A stretch of DNA of 51,591 nt from assembly GCA_964545205.1 (NCBI GenBank), contig CAZJFH010000035.1:1-51591 (forward strand), in the 5' to 3' direction. This DNA comes from CAZJFH01 sp964545205. GTDB taxonomy: Bacteria; Pseudomonadota; Alphaproteobacteria; Rhodospirillales; Magnetospirillaceae. Below, piece by piece: positions 1-10,882 of the stretch. The translations under genes were made by a program, and so were the position numbers. How positions within the stretch are numbered: the stretch's first letter is position 1; each line of letters starts with the position of its first letter. The notes under the pieces are model-generated. The model saw nothing but the letters and a program-made list of their open reading frames with translations, did not search any database and had not been told where the DNA came from.

Positions 1-1820
<1,820 letters not shown>

Positions 1821-1863
1821 GAATGAGGCCTCGCGAGCGCACCGTTCGGGTGGCGGCACCATC

Positions 1864-2961
1864 ATGAAATCGGTCCTGATCCTCCTCGTCGTCATCGCCC
1901 TCGCCGCCGGCGGCTGGTTCTGGCGCGACCGCCTGCCGTGGCCGGCCGCCGAGACGGCGAGCGTCGCCGCCGCGCCGCGCGAGCCGCCGCCGAAATCGGT
2001 CGCGGCGCAGACGGTGGGGCTGTCGGCGCTGGTCGAGCGCATCCGCGCCGTCGGCACGGTCGAGGCGCGCGACGCGGTGATCCTGACCGTCGAGACCGCC
2101 GGCATCGTGCGCGAGATCCTGTTCGAGCACGGCGCCGAGGTCGAGGCCGGCGCGGTGCTGCTGCGCCTCGGCGACCGCGAGGAGCGGGCGCAGGTGGCGG
2201 CGGCGCGCACCGGCCTGGAGGCGGCGCGCAAGGCGCACGAGCGCGCGACTCAGCTCAGGCGCAACGGCACGGTCTCGCAGCAGGTGCTCGACGACGCCGC
2301 GGCGGCGCTGGACGCCGCCCGGGCGGCGCTGGCGGTGGCCGAGGCGCGGCTGGCCGAGCGCGAGGTGCGCGCACCCTTCGCCGGCCGCCTCGGCTTTCGC
2401 CAGGTCAGTCCCGGCGCCTATCTGCGGCCGGGCGATCCGATCACCACCCTCGACGACCTGTCGCGGGTCTACGTCGATTTCGCGATCCCGGAGCCGCGCA
2501 TGGCGGCGCTGGCCCCCGGTCAGGCGGTGGCCGTGCGCTCGGCGGCCTATCCGGGCACGCGCTTCGAGGGACGCGTCGCCAGCATCGCGCCGCGCGTCGA
2601 CCCGGTCAGCCGCCAGGTCGCCGTGCGGGCCGAGATTCCCAACGACGGCGAACTGCTCCGCCCCGGCCAGCTCGCCGAGGTCGAACTGTCGGTCGGCAGC
2701 CGCGAAGCGGTTCTGGTGCCGGCGACCGCCGTCGTCGCCACCGGCCGCCAGAGCTTCGTCTTCGTCGTCGGCCCCGGAAAGCGGGCCGAACGCCGCACCG
2801 TCGAGACCGGCGAGCGCCGCGACGGCGCCGTCGAGATCACCGCCGGCCTGACGCCGGGCGAGACCGTCGTCGTCGAGGGCGCGACCAAGCTCGACGGCGG
2901 CGACGCCGTGTCGCTGGTGCCGGCGATGGCCCTGGGCGCGCCGCAGGGCGCGGGGGGCTAG
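1864..2961 (+). CDS. RND efflux periplasmic adaptor (membrane fusion protein)
   Basis: A 365-residue protein with an N-terminal membrane anchor/signal (MKSVLILLVVIALAAGGWFW) followed by barrel-sandwich (lipoyl-like) halves flanking a coiled-coil hairpin (about residues 100-165, Ala/Arg/Glu-rich with TQLRRNGTVSQQVLDDAAAAL), a beta-barrel domain and a membrane-proximal domain ending in LTPGETVVVEGATKLDGGD. This is the HlyD/AcrA family that links an inner-membrane RND pump to an outer-membrane channel. I chose the ATG at 1864 because it places the hydrophobic segment at the N terminus; the longer frame upstream overlaps uvrB. It ends 2 bp before the pump gene, so the two form an operon. No TolC-type gene follows. 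Substrate cannot be told from sequence. Confidence 0.93.
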   Translation: MKSVLILLVVIALAAGGWFWRDRLPWPAAETASVAAAPREPPPKSVAAQTVGLSALVERIRAVGTVEARDAVILTVETAGIVREILFEHGAEVEAGAVLLRLGDREERAQVAAARTGLEAARKAHERATQLRRNGTVSQQVLDDAAAALDAARAALAVAEARLAEREVRAPFAGRLGFRQVSPGAYLRPGDPITTLDDLSRVYVDFAIPEPRMAALAPGQAVAVRSAAYPGTRFEGRVASIAPRVDPVSRQVAVRAEIPNDGELLRPGQLAEVELSVGSREAVLVPATAVVATGRQSFVFVVGPGKRAERRTVETGERRDGAVEITAGLTPGETVVVEGATKLDGGDAVSLVPAMALGAPQGAGG

Positions 2962-2963
2962 GC

Positions 2964-5900
2964 GTGCTGCTGTCCACCTTCTCGGTCCGCCGGCCGATCG
3001 CCGCCAGCGTCGTCAACCTGATCGTGCTGGTGTTCGGCCTGTTCGCGCTGACCCAGCTCAGCGTGCGCGAGGCGCCGGACATCAATCCGCCGCTGGTCGG
3101 CGTCAGCACCTATTACCCCGGCGCCGCCGGCGAGGTCGTCGAGAGCCGGGTGACCCAGGTGATCGAGGACTACCTCGCCGGCATCGAGGGCATCGAGACC
3201 ATCACCTCGTCGAGCAGCGACGGCCGCAGCTACGTCAACATCGAGTTCGCCCTCGACCGCGACATCGACGTCGCCGCCAACGACGTGCGCGACCGCGTCA
3301 ACCGCGCGTTGCGCGACCTGCCCGACGACATCGACCCGCCGCGCGTCGCCAAGGCCGACGAGAACGCCGACGAGGTCATGTGGCTGACCCTGCGCAGCGA
3401 CCACCTCGACGCCATGGCGCTGACCGACATGGTCGAGCGCCTGGTCGTCGACCGCCTGACCACGGTCGACGGCGTCGCCCAGATCAATATCGGCGGCGAG
3501 AAGCGCTATTCGATGCGCATCTGGCTCGACCGCCGGGCGCTGGCGGCGCGCGGCGCCACCGTCGGCGACGTCGAGGCGGCGCTCCGGCGCGAAAACGTCG
3601 AGCTGCCGGCCGGCCGCGTCGAGGGCGCGCAGCAGAACCTGACCATCCGCACGCAGCGCGGCTACCGGACGCCCGAGGATTTCCGCGCCCTGCCGGTGCG
3701 CACGGTCGAAGGCGGCGACGTCGTCCGCCTGGGCGAGGTCGCCAAGGTCGAGATCGCGCCGTCCAATCCCTACCGCCTCTATCGCGCCAACGGCCGCCAG
3801 TCGATCGGGCTCGGCATCATCGCCCAGACCGACGCCAACCTGCTGGAGGTCGCCTCCGGCGTGAAGGAGGAGCTCGACCGCGTCCTCGCCGACCTGCCCG
3901 AGGGGCTGGAACTCGGCGTCAGCTACGACAGCTCGGTCTTCGTCGAGGCGGCGCTGACCGAGGTGCTGACCACCCTGGTGATCGCCATCGTGCTGGTCAC
4001 GGCGGTGATCTACCTGTTCCTCGGCAGCGGCCGGATGACCTTCATCGCGGTGACCGCGATCCCGGTATCGCTGATCGGCGGGCTGCTGGCGATCTGGGTG
4101 CTGGGCTTCTCGATCAACGTGCTGACGCTGCTGGCCTTCGTGCTCGCCGCCGGCCTGGTCGTCGACGACACCATCGTCGTCGTCGAGAGCATCTGGCGCC
4201 GCTTCGAGCACGGCGAGCGCGCCGAGGCGGCGGCGATCTCGGGCGCGTCGACGGTCGGTTTCGCGGTCATCGCCACCACGGCGGTGCTGGTCGCCGTGTT
4301 CGCGCCGCTGGCGCTGCAGCAGGGCCATGTCGGCCGGCTGTTCGCCGAGTTCGCGCTGACCATGGCGGCGGCGGTGGTGATCTCGACCTTCGTCGCCCTG
4401 ACCCTGGCGCCGGCCCTGGCCGGGCGCATGCTCGGCCGCGAGCACCGGCCCAACGCGCTGATCCGCGTGGTCGACCGCGCGGTCGCCGGTCTCGAGAACG
4501 GCTACCGCCGGGCGTTGGGCGTCTTCGTCGCCTCGCGGGTGCCGGTGGTCGCCGTCATCCTCGCCACGGTGGCGGCGGCGGGCTGGCTGTATCGCGAGCT
4601 GCCGCAGGAGCTGGTGCCGGCCGAGGATCGCGGCGGCTTCTGGGTCATCGTCAGCATGCCCGAGGGCGCCTCCTACGACTACGCGCTGCCCTATGCCGAC
4701 GCGCTCGAGCGGGCGCTGCTGAAACGGGTCGAGGACGGCGTCGCCACCCAGGCGCTGACCGCGATCTTCGGCAGCGGCGATCCCCGGGTGCGCGGCATCG
4801 TCGCCCTGTCCGACTGGTCCGAGCGCGACGTCCACGTCGAGACCGTCATGGACGAGCTCACCGAGGAGCTGAGCGCGCTGCCCGGCGCCGAGGCCTATGC
4901 CCGCTCGCGCCCGTCGCTGGGCCAGCGCTCGGGGGGGCGGCCGCTGCAGGTGGTGATCGGCGGCCCGACCTGGGGCGACCTCGCCGAGTGGCGCGACCGC
5001 ATGTTGAAGCGGCTGGAGGCCAACCCCGCCCTGACCAGGCCGTCGGCCGACTACGACGAGCGCCGGCCGCAGCTCGAGGTCGCGATCGACCGCGAGCGCG
5101 CGGCCAAGCTGGGCGTGGCGGCGGCCGAGGTCGGGGCGACGCTGCAGACGGCGCTGGGCTCGCGCACCGTCGGGACCTATATCGACCGCGGCGAGGAGTA
5201 CGACGTCATCCTGCAGGCCGAGGCCGCCGACCGCCGCGGCCCCGACGACGTCACCGATCTTTACGTCCGCGGCCGCGACGGCCAGCTCGTGCCGCTGGCC
5301 AATCTCGCCAGCCTGACCGAGACGGCGGCGGCCAGCAGCTACAGCCGCTTCGACCGCCGCCGGGCGGTGACGATCTCGGCCGGGCTGGCGCCGGGCTACA
5401 CCCTGGGCGAGGCGATCGCCTTCGTGCGCCAGGCGGCGGCCGAAGAGCTGCCGGGCAACGCCACCATCGACTTCAAGGGCGAAAGCCGCGAGTTCCAGCG
5501 CGCCGGCGACGCCGGCATGACCACCTTCGTGCTGTCGCTGGTGGTGGTGTTCCTGGTGCTGGCGGCGCAGTTCGAGAGCCTGCGGCTGCCGGCGCTGATC
5601 ATGACGACGGTGCCGTTCGCCACCACCGGGGCGCTGTTCGGACTGTGGATCACCGGCCAGACGCTCAACATCTACAGCCAGATCGGCGTCGTCATGCTGG
5701 TCGGGCTGGCGGCCAAGAACGGCATCCTGCTGGTCGAGTTCGCCAACCAGCTCGCGCATCGCGGCCTGGTCCGCGGCGAGGCGGCGGTCGAGGCCGCCGT
5801 GGTGCGGCTGCGGCCGGTGCTGATGACCGCGATCTCGACGGCGGCCGGCGCGGTGCCGCTGGTCATCGGCTCGGGCGCCGGCTCGGAGAGCCGCTACGTC

Positions 5901-6035
5901 GTCGGCGTCGCGGTGCTGTTCGGGATCGGCTTCGCCACCGTGCTGACCCTGTTCGTGGTCCCCGCCCTCTACCGCTGGACGGCGGCGGCGCCGCGGCGCA
6001 TGCGCGTGGCGAAGCCCGCGGCGGCCGGCGAGTAG
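2964..6035 (+). CDS. RND family efflux transporter permease (HAE1-like)
   Basis: A 1023-residue inner-membrane pump of the usual RND size. The GTG start follows the adaptor stop by 2 bp and gives the typical N terminus (VLLSTFSVRRPIAASVVNLIV) with TM1 at once, then a periplasmic porter domain, a TM bundle including the TM4 proton-relay pair in LAAGLVVDDTIVVVESIW, a second porter domain (about residues 550-840) and the closing TM bundle (GVVMLVGLAAKNGILLVEFANQL, RPVLMTAISTAAGAVPL). Known family role: proton-driven export of hydrophobic or amphiphilic compounds as a trimer, with the adjacent adaptor. The frame is open far upstream of 2964, but that part is antisense-quality Arg/Gly-rich sequence overlapping the adaptor and is not coding. 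Confidence 0.96.
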   Translation: MLLSTFSVRRPIAASVVNLIVLVFGLFALTQLSVREAPDINPPLVGVSTYYPGAAGEVVESRVTQVIEDYLAGIEGIETITSSSSDGRSYVNIEFALDRDIDVAANDVRDRVNRALRDLPDDIDPPRVAKADENADEVMWLTLRSDHLDAMALTDMVERLVVDRLTTVDGVAQINIGGEKRYSMRIWLDRRALAARGATVGDVEAALRRENVELPAGRVEGAQQNLTIRTQRGYRTPEDFRALPVRTVEGGDVVRLGEVAKVEIAPSNPYRLYRANGRQSIGLGIIAQTDANLLEVASGVKEELDRVLADLPEGLELGVSYDSSVFVEAALTEVLTTLVIAIVLVTAVIYLFLGSGRMTFIAVTAIPVSLIGGLLAIWVLGFSINVLTLLAFVLAAGLVVDDTIVVVESIWRRFEHGERAEAAAISGASTVGFAVIATTAVLVAVFAPLALQQGHVGRLFAEFALTMAAAVVISTFVALTLAPALAGRMLGREHRPNALIRVVDRAVAGLENGYRRALGVFVASRVPVVAVILATVAAAGWLYRELPQELVPAEDRGGFWVIVSMPEGASYDYALPYADALERALLKRVEDGVATQALTAIFGSGDPRVRGIVALSDWSERDVHVETVMDELTEELSALPGAEAYARSRPSLGQRSGGRPLQVVIGGPTWGDLAEWRDRMLKRLEANPALTRPSADYDERRPQLEVAIDRERAAKLGVAAAEVGATLQTALGSRTVGTYIDRGEEYDVILQAEAADRRGPDDVTDLYVRGRDGQLVPLANLASLTETAAASSYSRFDRRRAVTISAGLAPGYTLGEAIAFVRQAAAEELPGNATIDFKGESREFQRAGDAGMTTFVLSLVVVFLVLAAQFESLRLPALIMTTVPFATTGALFGLWITGQTLNIYSQIGVVMLVGLAAKNGILLVEFANQLAHRGLVRGEAAVEAAVVRLRPVLMTAISTAAGAVPLVIGSGAGSESRYVVGVAVLFGIGFATVLTLFVVPALYRWTAAAPRRMRVAKPAAAGE

Positions 6036-6090
6036 CTTTCGCGGGCCGGCCGTTCGCGCTAGTCTGGCGCGGCACCGCACGGAGATCCTC

Positions 6091-7377
6091 ATGCTCGGCG
6101 AAGTGGCGATCGTCCTCGCGCTGATCGTCCTCAACGGCGTCTTCGCGATGTCGGAACTCGCCATCGTCTCGGCCCGCAAGGCGCGGCTCAAGTCGCTTGC
6201 CGAGAAGGGCGGGCGTGGGGCCCGCATCGCGCTGGCCCTGGCCGAGGAACCCGGCCGGCTGCTGTCGACGGTGCAGATCGGCATCACCCTGATCGGCATC
6301 GTCGCCGGCGCCTACGGCGGCGCCAGCCTGTCCGGCCCGCTGGCCGAGGCCCTGGCCGCCACCGGCCTGTTCGGCGCGGCGGCCGAGGAGGTGGCGTTCG
6401 CGCTGGTGATCGGCGTCATCACCTATCTGTCGCTGATCGTCGGCGAACTGGTGCCCAAGCAGATCGCGTTGCAGAATCCGGAAGCGGTCGCCAGCCTGAT
6501 GGCGCCGCCGATGGCGGCGCTTTCCCGCCTCGCCTCGCCGCTGGTCTGGGTGCTCGACGCCTCGACCCGGCTGGGCCTGCGGCTGCTGGGACGCGGCGGC
6601 GTGCCCGACGCGACCGTCTCCGAGGAGGAGGTCCGGGCGCTGATCGCCGAAGGCGCGCGCACCGGCATCTTCGCCCATGCCGAGAAGGAGATGATCGACA
6701 GCGTGCTGCGCCTGGGCGACCGCGGCGTGCGCGCGCTGATGACGCCCCGCGTCGACGTCGTGTGGCTCGACGCCGACGCGCCGCGCCGCACGGTGCTGGA
6801 GACGCTGCGCCACCACGGTTATTCCCGCTACCCGCTGGCCGAGGGCAGCATCGAGGAGGTGATCGGCGTCGTCCGCACCAAGGATCTGCTGGAGCGGCTG
6901 CTGGCCGGCGGCAATCTCGACCTGCGCGCCTGCGCCGTCGAGCCGGCGGTGCTGCCCGACAGCGTCGACGCGCTCCGGGCGCTCGAGGTGCTGAAGGATT
7001 CGCCGGTGCACATGGCGCTGGTCGTCGACGAGTACGGCTCGTTCGAGGGCGTGGTGACCACCGGCGACGTGCTCGCCGCCGTCGTCGGCGAACTGACGGT
7101 CGACCGCGCCCTGCACGACATCGACGTGGTGCGCCGGCCCGACGGCTCGTGGCTGGTCGACGGCGGCCTGGCGATGGACCGCCTGCGCGACCTGCTGCCG
7201 GCCGCCGCCCTGCCGGCCGACGGCGACTACGACACGGCGGCCGGCTTCGTCCTCGACCGCCTGCGCCGCGTCCCCGAGACCGGCGACGCCTTCGACTGGA
7301 ACGGCTGGCGCTTCGAGGTCGTCGACATGGATGGCCGCCGCGTCGACAAGCTGCTGATCACCCCGCCGGCCGATTGA
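6091..7377 (+). CDS. CorC/HlyC-family membrane protein (CNNM + CBS pair + CorC_HlyC domain)
   Basis: A 428-residue protein. An N-terminal CNNM (DUF21) membrane domain spans about residues 1-190, with TM segments near the start (LGEVAIVLALIVLNGVFAMSEL), around 65-85 and 110-135 (GELVPKQIALQNPE is the typical DUF21 signature). Two CBS repeats follow (about 210-335; ALMTPRVDVVWLDADA and VVDEYGSFEGVVTTGDVL) and a C-terminal transporter-associated CorC_HlyC domain. Family members are linked to Mg2+/Co2+ or Na+-coupled Mg2+ efflux. A good Shine-Dalgarno (GGAG) lies before the ATG. It ends tail-to-tail with the chemoreceptor gene, and a shared hairpin covers both stop codons. Substrate is not provable from sequence. 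Confidence 0.9.
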   Translation: MLGEVAIVLALIVLNGVFAMSELAIVSARKARLKSLAEKGGRGARIALALAEEPGRLLSTVQIGITLIGIVAGAYGGASLSGPLAEALAATGLFGAAAEEVAFALVIGVITYLSLIVGELVPKQIALQNPEAVASLMAPPMAALSRLASPLVWVLDASTRLGLRLLGRGGVPDATVSEEEVRALIAEGARTGIFAHAEKEMIDSVLRLGDRGVRALMTPRVDVVWLDADAPRRTVLETLRHHGYSRYPLAEGSIEEVIGVVRTKDLLERLLAGGNLDLRACAVEPAVLPDSVDALRALEVLKDSPVHMALVVDEYGSFEGVVTTGDVLAAVVGELTVDRALHDIDVVRRPDGSWLVDGGLAMDRLRDLLPAAALPADGDYDTAAGFVLDRLRRVPETGDAFDWNGWRFEVVDMDGRRVDKLLITPPAD

Positions 7378-7406
7378 GGCGTCACGCGCGGGAAGGCGTG
7401 ACGCCT
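7377..7406. terminator. Bidirectional hairpin between converging genes
   Basis: An 11-bp perfect stem (AGGCGTCACGC / GCGTGACGCCT) with an 8-nt loop. It overlaps the last base of the CorC-type stop codon and reaches into the stop codon of the oppositely oriented chemoreceptor gene. There is no long T tract on either side. Its position and perfect symmetry fit a shared terminator or RNA-end stabiliser for two convergent transcripts. Confidence 0.6.
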
Positions 7407-9435
7407 AGCTGTTGCGCAGCGTCGACAGGAAGTCGTGCAGCTCGCGCACCAGCGACTCCGTCGGCTTGGCCAGTTCCTCGGCCGCCCAGATCACCTGGAT
7501 CGCCGAGCCGTAGGACGAGGCCGAGGCCTGGGTCACGCCGGCCACCTGCGAGGCCACCGCCTCGGCCTCGCCGCTGACGTCGCGCACGCTGGTGGCGATG
7601 TCGTGGGTGGCGCTGGTCTGGGACTCGACCAGGCCGGTGACGCGGGCGGCGATCTCGTTGACCTCGCTGATCGTCGAGGTGATGGCGCCGATGGCGCGCA
7701 CCGCGCTGTTGGCGGCGTTCTGGATGCCGGCGACCTGTTCGCCGATCTGGTCGGTGGCCCGCGCGGTCTGGCCGGCCAGGCCCTTGACCTCGTTGGCGAC
7801 CACGGCGAAGCCCTTGCCGGCTTCGCCGGCGCGCGCCGCCTCGATGGTGGCGTTCAGCGCCAGCAGGTTGGTCTGTCCGGCGATCTCGGTGATCAGGTTG
7901 ACGACCTCGCCGATGCGGTCGGCGGCACCGGCCAGCTCGCGCATCATCGCATTGGCCTCTTCCGATTCCTGCTGGGCGCGCGAGGCGATGTCCGAGACGC
8001 TGGTGACGTCGCGGCTGATCGCGGTGATCGAGTCCGACAGCGACGACGCCGCCGAGGCGGCGTTCTTCGAGATGTCGAGGGTCCGCACCGAGGCCTGGGC
8101 GACCTCCAGCGTGCCCGAGGCCGACGAGCCCAGCTTGCCGCCCATGTGCTCGGCGGTCTCGACGATGTCGCGGGCCCGGCTCGAGACCTGCTCGGCCACC
8201 GACTTGACCCGCTCCTCGAGATCGTCGGCGAGCTTGAGGATGTGCCGGCGGCGCTCGTCCTCGGCGCGACGCTCCATCTCCTTCTGCTCGGCCTCCATGC
8301 GCCGCATCGCCAGGCTGTTCTCCTTGAACACCTCGACCGCCTGCGCCATGCGGCCGATCTCGTCGCCGCGCTCGAGGCCGGGCACGTGCGATTCGGTGTC
8401 GCCCTGGGCGAGGCGGGTCATCACCGCGGTGATGGCGTCGAGCGGCTTGACGATGCCGCGGGCGATCAGCATCGCCAGAACGAAACCGGCGGCCAGGGCG
8501 ATGGCGGCGAACATGCCGGCGAACTGGATCTCGCGCTGCATCTTGGCGCTGGAGCTGGACTCGATCTCCTCCATGCGCACCAGCTGCGCGCTGGCGATCT
8601 GGCGCGCCAGGTCGGCGGCGCCGGCGCCGGTCTCGGCCAGCTTGGTCTTGGTCAGCTCGATGATCTCGCCCTGGGTGACCTGGATCCCCTCGAACGCCTG
8701 GCCGAATTCGGGCGCGCCGCGCTCCAGCTCCTCGGCCATGGCGCGGCTGTCCTCGGTGGTCGTCAGGGTCAGCAGCTGGTCGACGTGCTCCTGGAATTCC
8801 TGGATGTGCTGCGACAGGTCCGAGGCGGCGGCGCCGTCGTTGAGGCCCAGGAATGCGAGCGCGTTGTAGCGGGCGTACATCAGGCTCTGCTGGACCTTGC
8901 CGGCCTGGGCGGCGACGTCGAAATGGCCCTCGCCCATCGCCGTCTCGATGATCGCGGTGGTCATCGCCGACATCGCGGCGCCGGAGGCCATGATGCCGAC
9001 GTCGACGCGGTCCTGCTGGGCCGTCTTCAGTTCCAGGATGCGCTGATAGGTGCCGACGTATTCGTCGAACAGCCCGTGCAGCTTCTGGATCTGGGCGTTC
9101 TGCTCGGGGTCGTCGATCTTGGCGTCGGCCTCGGCCAGATGGCCGCGCAGCGCCGCCTCCAGGCCGACGATCCGCTCCTCGTCGCCCTCGGACGCGTTGC
9201 CGCCGAGGATGGCGGTGACGGTGCGGCGCATTTCGGTCATGTCGGCGCTGATGCCGAGCAACAGAGTCGCCTCGTGGCTGGCGCGCACCAGGGCCTCCTG
9301 GTCGTTGCGCGCGTCCATGAGACCACGAATGCCGATGAACGCCACCACCGACAGCAGCAGCAGCGTCAGCGTGAACCCGCCGTAGATTCGGCCGCGAACG
9401 GAAATCCTGTGCGCCAGGCCGCCCCAACCAGACAT
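7405..9435 (-). CDS. Methyl-accepting chemotaxis protein
   Basis: A 676-residue chemoreceptor. TM1 lies near residues 17-38 (GGFTLTLLLLSVVAFIGI), a helical periplasmic ligand domain of about 260 residues follows, TM2 is at about 302-325 (FAAIALAAGFVLAMLIARGI), then a HAMP domain, a coiled coil with an Arg/Glu-rich stretch (EAEQKEMERRAEDERRRH), and the MCP signalling hairpin with the conserved tip NLLALNATIEAARAGEAGKG near residue 525. It senses an unknown signal and controls CheA. No CheR/CheB-binding pentapeptide is seen at the C terminus. I chose the ATG at 9435 because AGGCGAGG precedes it; an upstream in-frame ATG would add 59 non-conserved residues. No che genes are nearby, so it is an orphan receptor. 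Confidence 0.95.
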   Translation of the reverse strand: MSGWGGLAHRISVRGRIYGGFTLTLLLLSVVAFIGIRGLMDARNDQEALVRASHEATLLLGISADMTEMRRTVTAILGGNASEGDEERIVGLEAALRGHLAEADAKIDDPEQNAQIQKLHGLFDEYVGTYQRILELKTAQQDRVDVGIMASGAAMSAMTTAIIETAMGEGHFDVAAQAGKVQQSLMYARYNALAFLGLNDGAAASDLSQHIQEFQEHVDQLLTLTTTEDSRAMAEELERGAPEFGQAFEGIQVTQGEIIELTKTKLAETGAGAADLARQIASAQLVRMEEIESSSSAKMQREIQFAGMFAAIALAAGFVLAMLIARGIVKPLDAITAVMTRLAQGDTESHVPGLERGDEIGRMAQAVEVFKENSLAMRRMEAEQKEMERRAEDERRRHILKLADDLEERVKSVAEQVSSRARDIVETAEHMGGKLGSSASGTLEVAQASVRTLDISKNAASAASSLSDSITAISRDVTSVSDIASRAQQESEEANAMMRELAGAADRIGEVVNLITEIAGQTNLLALNATIEAARAGEAGKGFAVVANEVKGLAGQTARATDQIGEQVAGIQNAANSAVRAIGAITSTISEVNEIAARVTGLVESQTSATHDIATSVRDVSGEAEAVASQVAGVTQASASSYGSAIQVIWAAEELAKPTESLVRELHDFLSTLRNS

Positions 9436-9473
9436 GAGACCTCGCCTAATGGAATAACTATTTCGGAAATGTG

Positions 9474-9503
9474 AATATACCGCTCCAGTTTGGAATTCCA
9501 CAA
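9474..9503 (-). promoter_or_regulatory. Candidate sigma70-type promoter of the chemoreceptor gene
   Basis: On the minus strand TTGTGG (9503-9498) and TATATT (9479-9474) are 18 bp apart in an AT-richer pocket, predicting a start near 9467 and a roughly 30-nt leader. The spacer contains a perfect 10-bp palindrome (TGGAATTCCA). The call rests on the hexamers alone. Confidence 0.35.
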
Positions 9504-9547
9504 CCCTCAAGCTACGCGGCTCCGGGCTGCGCCGGGCGCAGGCGCTC

Positions 9548-9576
9548 TTGCCTCGCGCGCGGCCTCGGCGTACTGT
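9548..9576 (+). promoter_or_regulatory. Candidate sigma70-type promoter of aspC
   Basis: TTGCCT, a 17-bp spacer, then TACTGT precede the aminotransferase gene and predict a start about 30 bp before its ATG. The -35 matches 4/6 and the -10 matches 3/6 of the consensus, so this is tentative. Confidence 0.3.
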
Positions 9577-9614
9577 CCGTGCCCGGTCTTCAAGCACATC
9601 CACGAGGGGCAACC

Positions 9615-10817
9615 ATGCCGTTCATCGCTTCCCGCCTTTCGGCCATCAAGCCGTCGCCGACCCTGGCCGTCACCAACATGGCCGCCGAGCTGAAGGCCCA
9701 GGGCCGCGACGTCATCGGCCTGGGCGCCGGCGAGCCCGACTTCGACACCCCCGACAACATCAAGGCGGCGGCGAAGGCGGCGATCGACCGCGGCGAGACC
9801 AAGTACACCCCGGTCAACGGCACCCTGGCGCTGCGCAAGGCGATCTGCGCCAAGTTCGAGCGCGAGAACGGCCTCAAATACGCCCCCGACCAGGTCACCG
9901 TCGGCTGCGGCGGCAAGCAGGTGATCTACAACGCGGCGATGGCGACGATCGATCCCGGCGACGAGGTCATCATCCCGGCGCCGTACTGGGTGTCGTATCT
10001 CGACATCGTGCTGCTGGCCGGCGGCAAGCCGGTGGTCGTGCCCTGCAAGGAGGAGAACGGCTTCAAGCTGCAGGCCTCCGAGCTCGAGGCGGCGATCACG
10101 CCCAAGACCAAGTGGCTGATCCTCAACTCGCCGTCCAACCCGACCGGCTCGGCCTATTCGCGGGCCGAGATGAAGGCGCTGACCGACGTGCTGGTCAAGC
10201 ACGAGCATGTCTGGGTCATGTCCGACGACATGTACGAGCACCTGGTCTACGACGGCTTCGAATTCTGCACCCCGGCCGAGGTCGAGCCCAAGCTCTACGA
10301 CCGCACCCTGACCATGAACGGCGTGTCGAAGAGCTACGCGATGACCGGCTGGCGCGTCGGCTACGCCGCCGGCCCGAAGGCGCTGATCGACGCCATCGCC
10401 AAGGTCCAGTCGCAGAGCACCACCCACACCTCCTCGGTCAGCCAGGCGGCGTCGATCGAGGCGCTGAACGGTCCGCAGGACTTCATCACCGAGCGCGCGG
10501 CGGTGTTCCGCGAGCGCCGCGACATGGTCGTCGAGATGCTGAACGCCATCCCCGGCCTGAAGTGCCTGAAGCCGGAAGGCGCCTTCTACGTCTATCCGAG
10601 CTGCGCCGGGGTGATCGGCAAGAAGCGCCCCGACGGCAAGGTGATCGCGAGCGACGGCGACTTCGTCACCTGGCTGCTCGAGGACCAGGGCGTCGCCGCG
10701 GTCCAGGGCGAGGCCTTCGGCCTGTCGCCCTATTTCCGCATCTCCTACGCCACCTCGACCGAGCAGCTCCGCGAGGCCTGCCAGCGCATCGCCAAGGCCG
10801 TCGCCAAGCTGGGCTGA
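9615..10817 (+). CDS. aspC: Aspartate aminotransferase (class I beta type, PLP-dependent)
   Basis: A 400-residue fold-type I aminotransferase. It shows the N-terminal signature SRLSAIKPSPTLAVTNMA, the GLGAGEPDFDTPDNIK loop, NSPSNPTG, DDMYEHLVYDG and the Schiff-base lysine K239 in NGVSKSYAMTGWRVGYAAGP. It interconverts aspartate/2-oxoglutarate and oxaloacetate/glutamate; alphaproteobacterial relatives of this subgroup often also use prephenate, making arogenate, which cannot be decided here. The ATG at 9615 has GAGGGG 7 nt upstream. It stands divergent from the chemoreceptor gene. The product is cytoplasmic and full length. A perfect hairpin follows 22 bp after its stop. Confidence 0.95.
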   Translation: MPFIASRLSAIKPSPTLAVTNMAAELKAQGRDVIGLGAGEPDFDTPDNIKAAAKAAIDRGETKYTPVNGTLALRKAICAKFERENGLKYAPDQVTVGCGGKQVIYNAAMATIDPGDEVIIPAPYWVSYLDIVLLAGGKPVVVPCKEENGFKLQASELEAAITPKTKWLILNSPSNPTGSAYSRAEMKALTDVLVKHEHVWVMSDDMYEHLVYDGFEFCTPAEVEPKLYDRTLTMNGVSKSYAMTGWRVGYAAGPKALIDAIAKVQSQSTTHTSSVSQAASIEALNGPQDFITERAAVFRERRDMVVEMLNAIPGLKCLKPEGAFYVYPSCAGVIGKKRPDGKVIASDGDFVTWLLEDQGVAAVQGEAFGLSPYFRISYATSTEQLREACQRIAKAVAKLG

Positions 10818-10839
10818 GCCCGCTTCCCCGGAACCAAAG

Positions 10840-10878
10840 GCCTCCTTCCGGCATTGAATCCTCTAGCCGGAAGGAGGC
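10840..10878 (+). promoter_or_regulatory. 13-bp hairpin enclosing the Shine-Dalgarno of the next gene
   Basis: GCCTCCTTCCGGC (10840-10852) and GCCGGAAGGAGGC (10866-10878) are perfectly complementary, with a 13-nt AT-richer loop. The right arm contains AAGGAGG (10871-10877), the ribosome binding site for the ATG at 10883. The structure could terminate aspC transcription, although no T tract follows, or mask translation initiation of the secreted PRC-barrel protein. Confidence 0.7.
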
Positions 10879-10882
10879 TATC

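Noticed and set aside
1938..2963. Extension of the RND pump frame into the adaptor gene
   Set aside because: The sequence is low-complexity Arg/Gly/Ala and the adaptor is clearly coded in another frame; the GTG at 2964 gives the family N terminus.
2958..6299. Open frame of 1113 codons antisense to the RND pump
   Set aside because: It is Arg/His/Gln/Asp-rich with no domain and mirrors the codon pattern of the pump. Long antisense frames are expected at this GC content.
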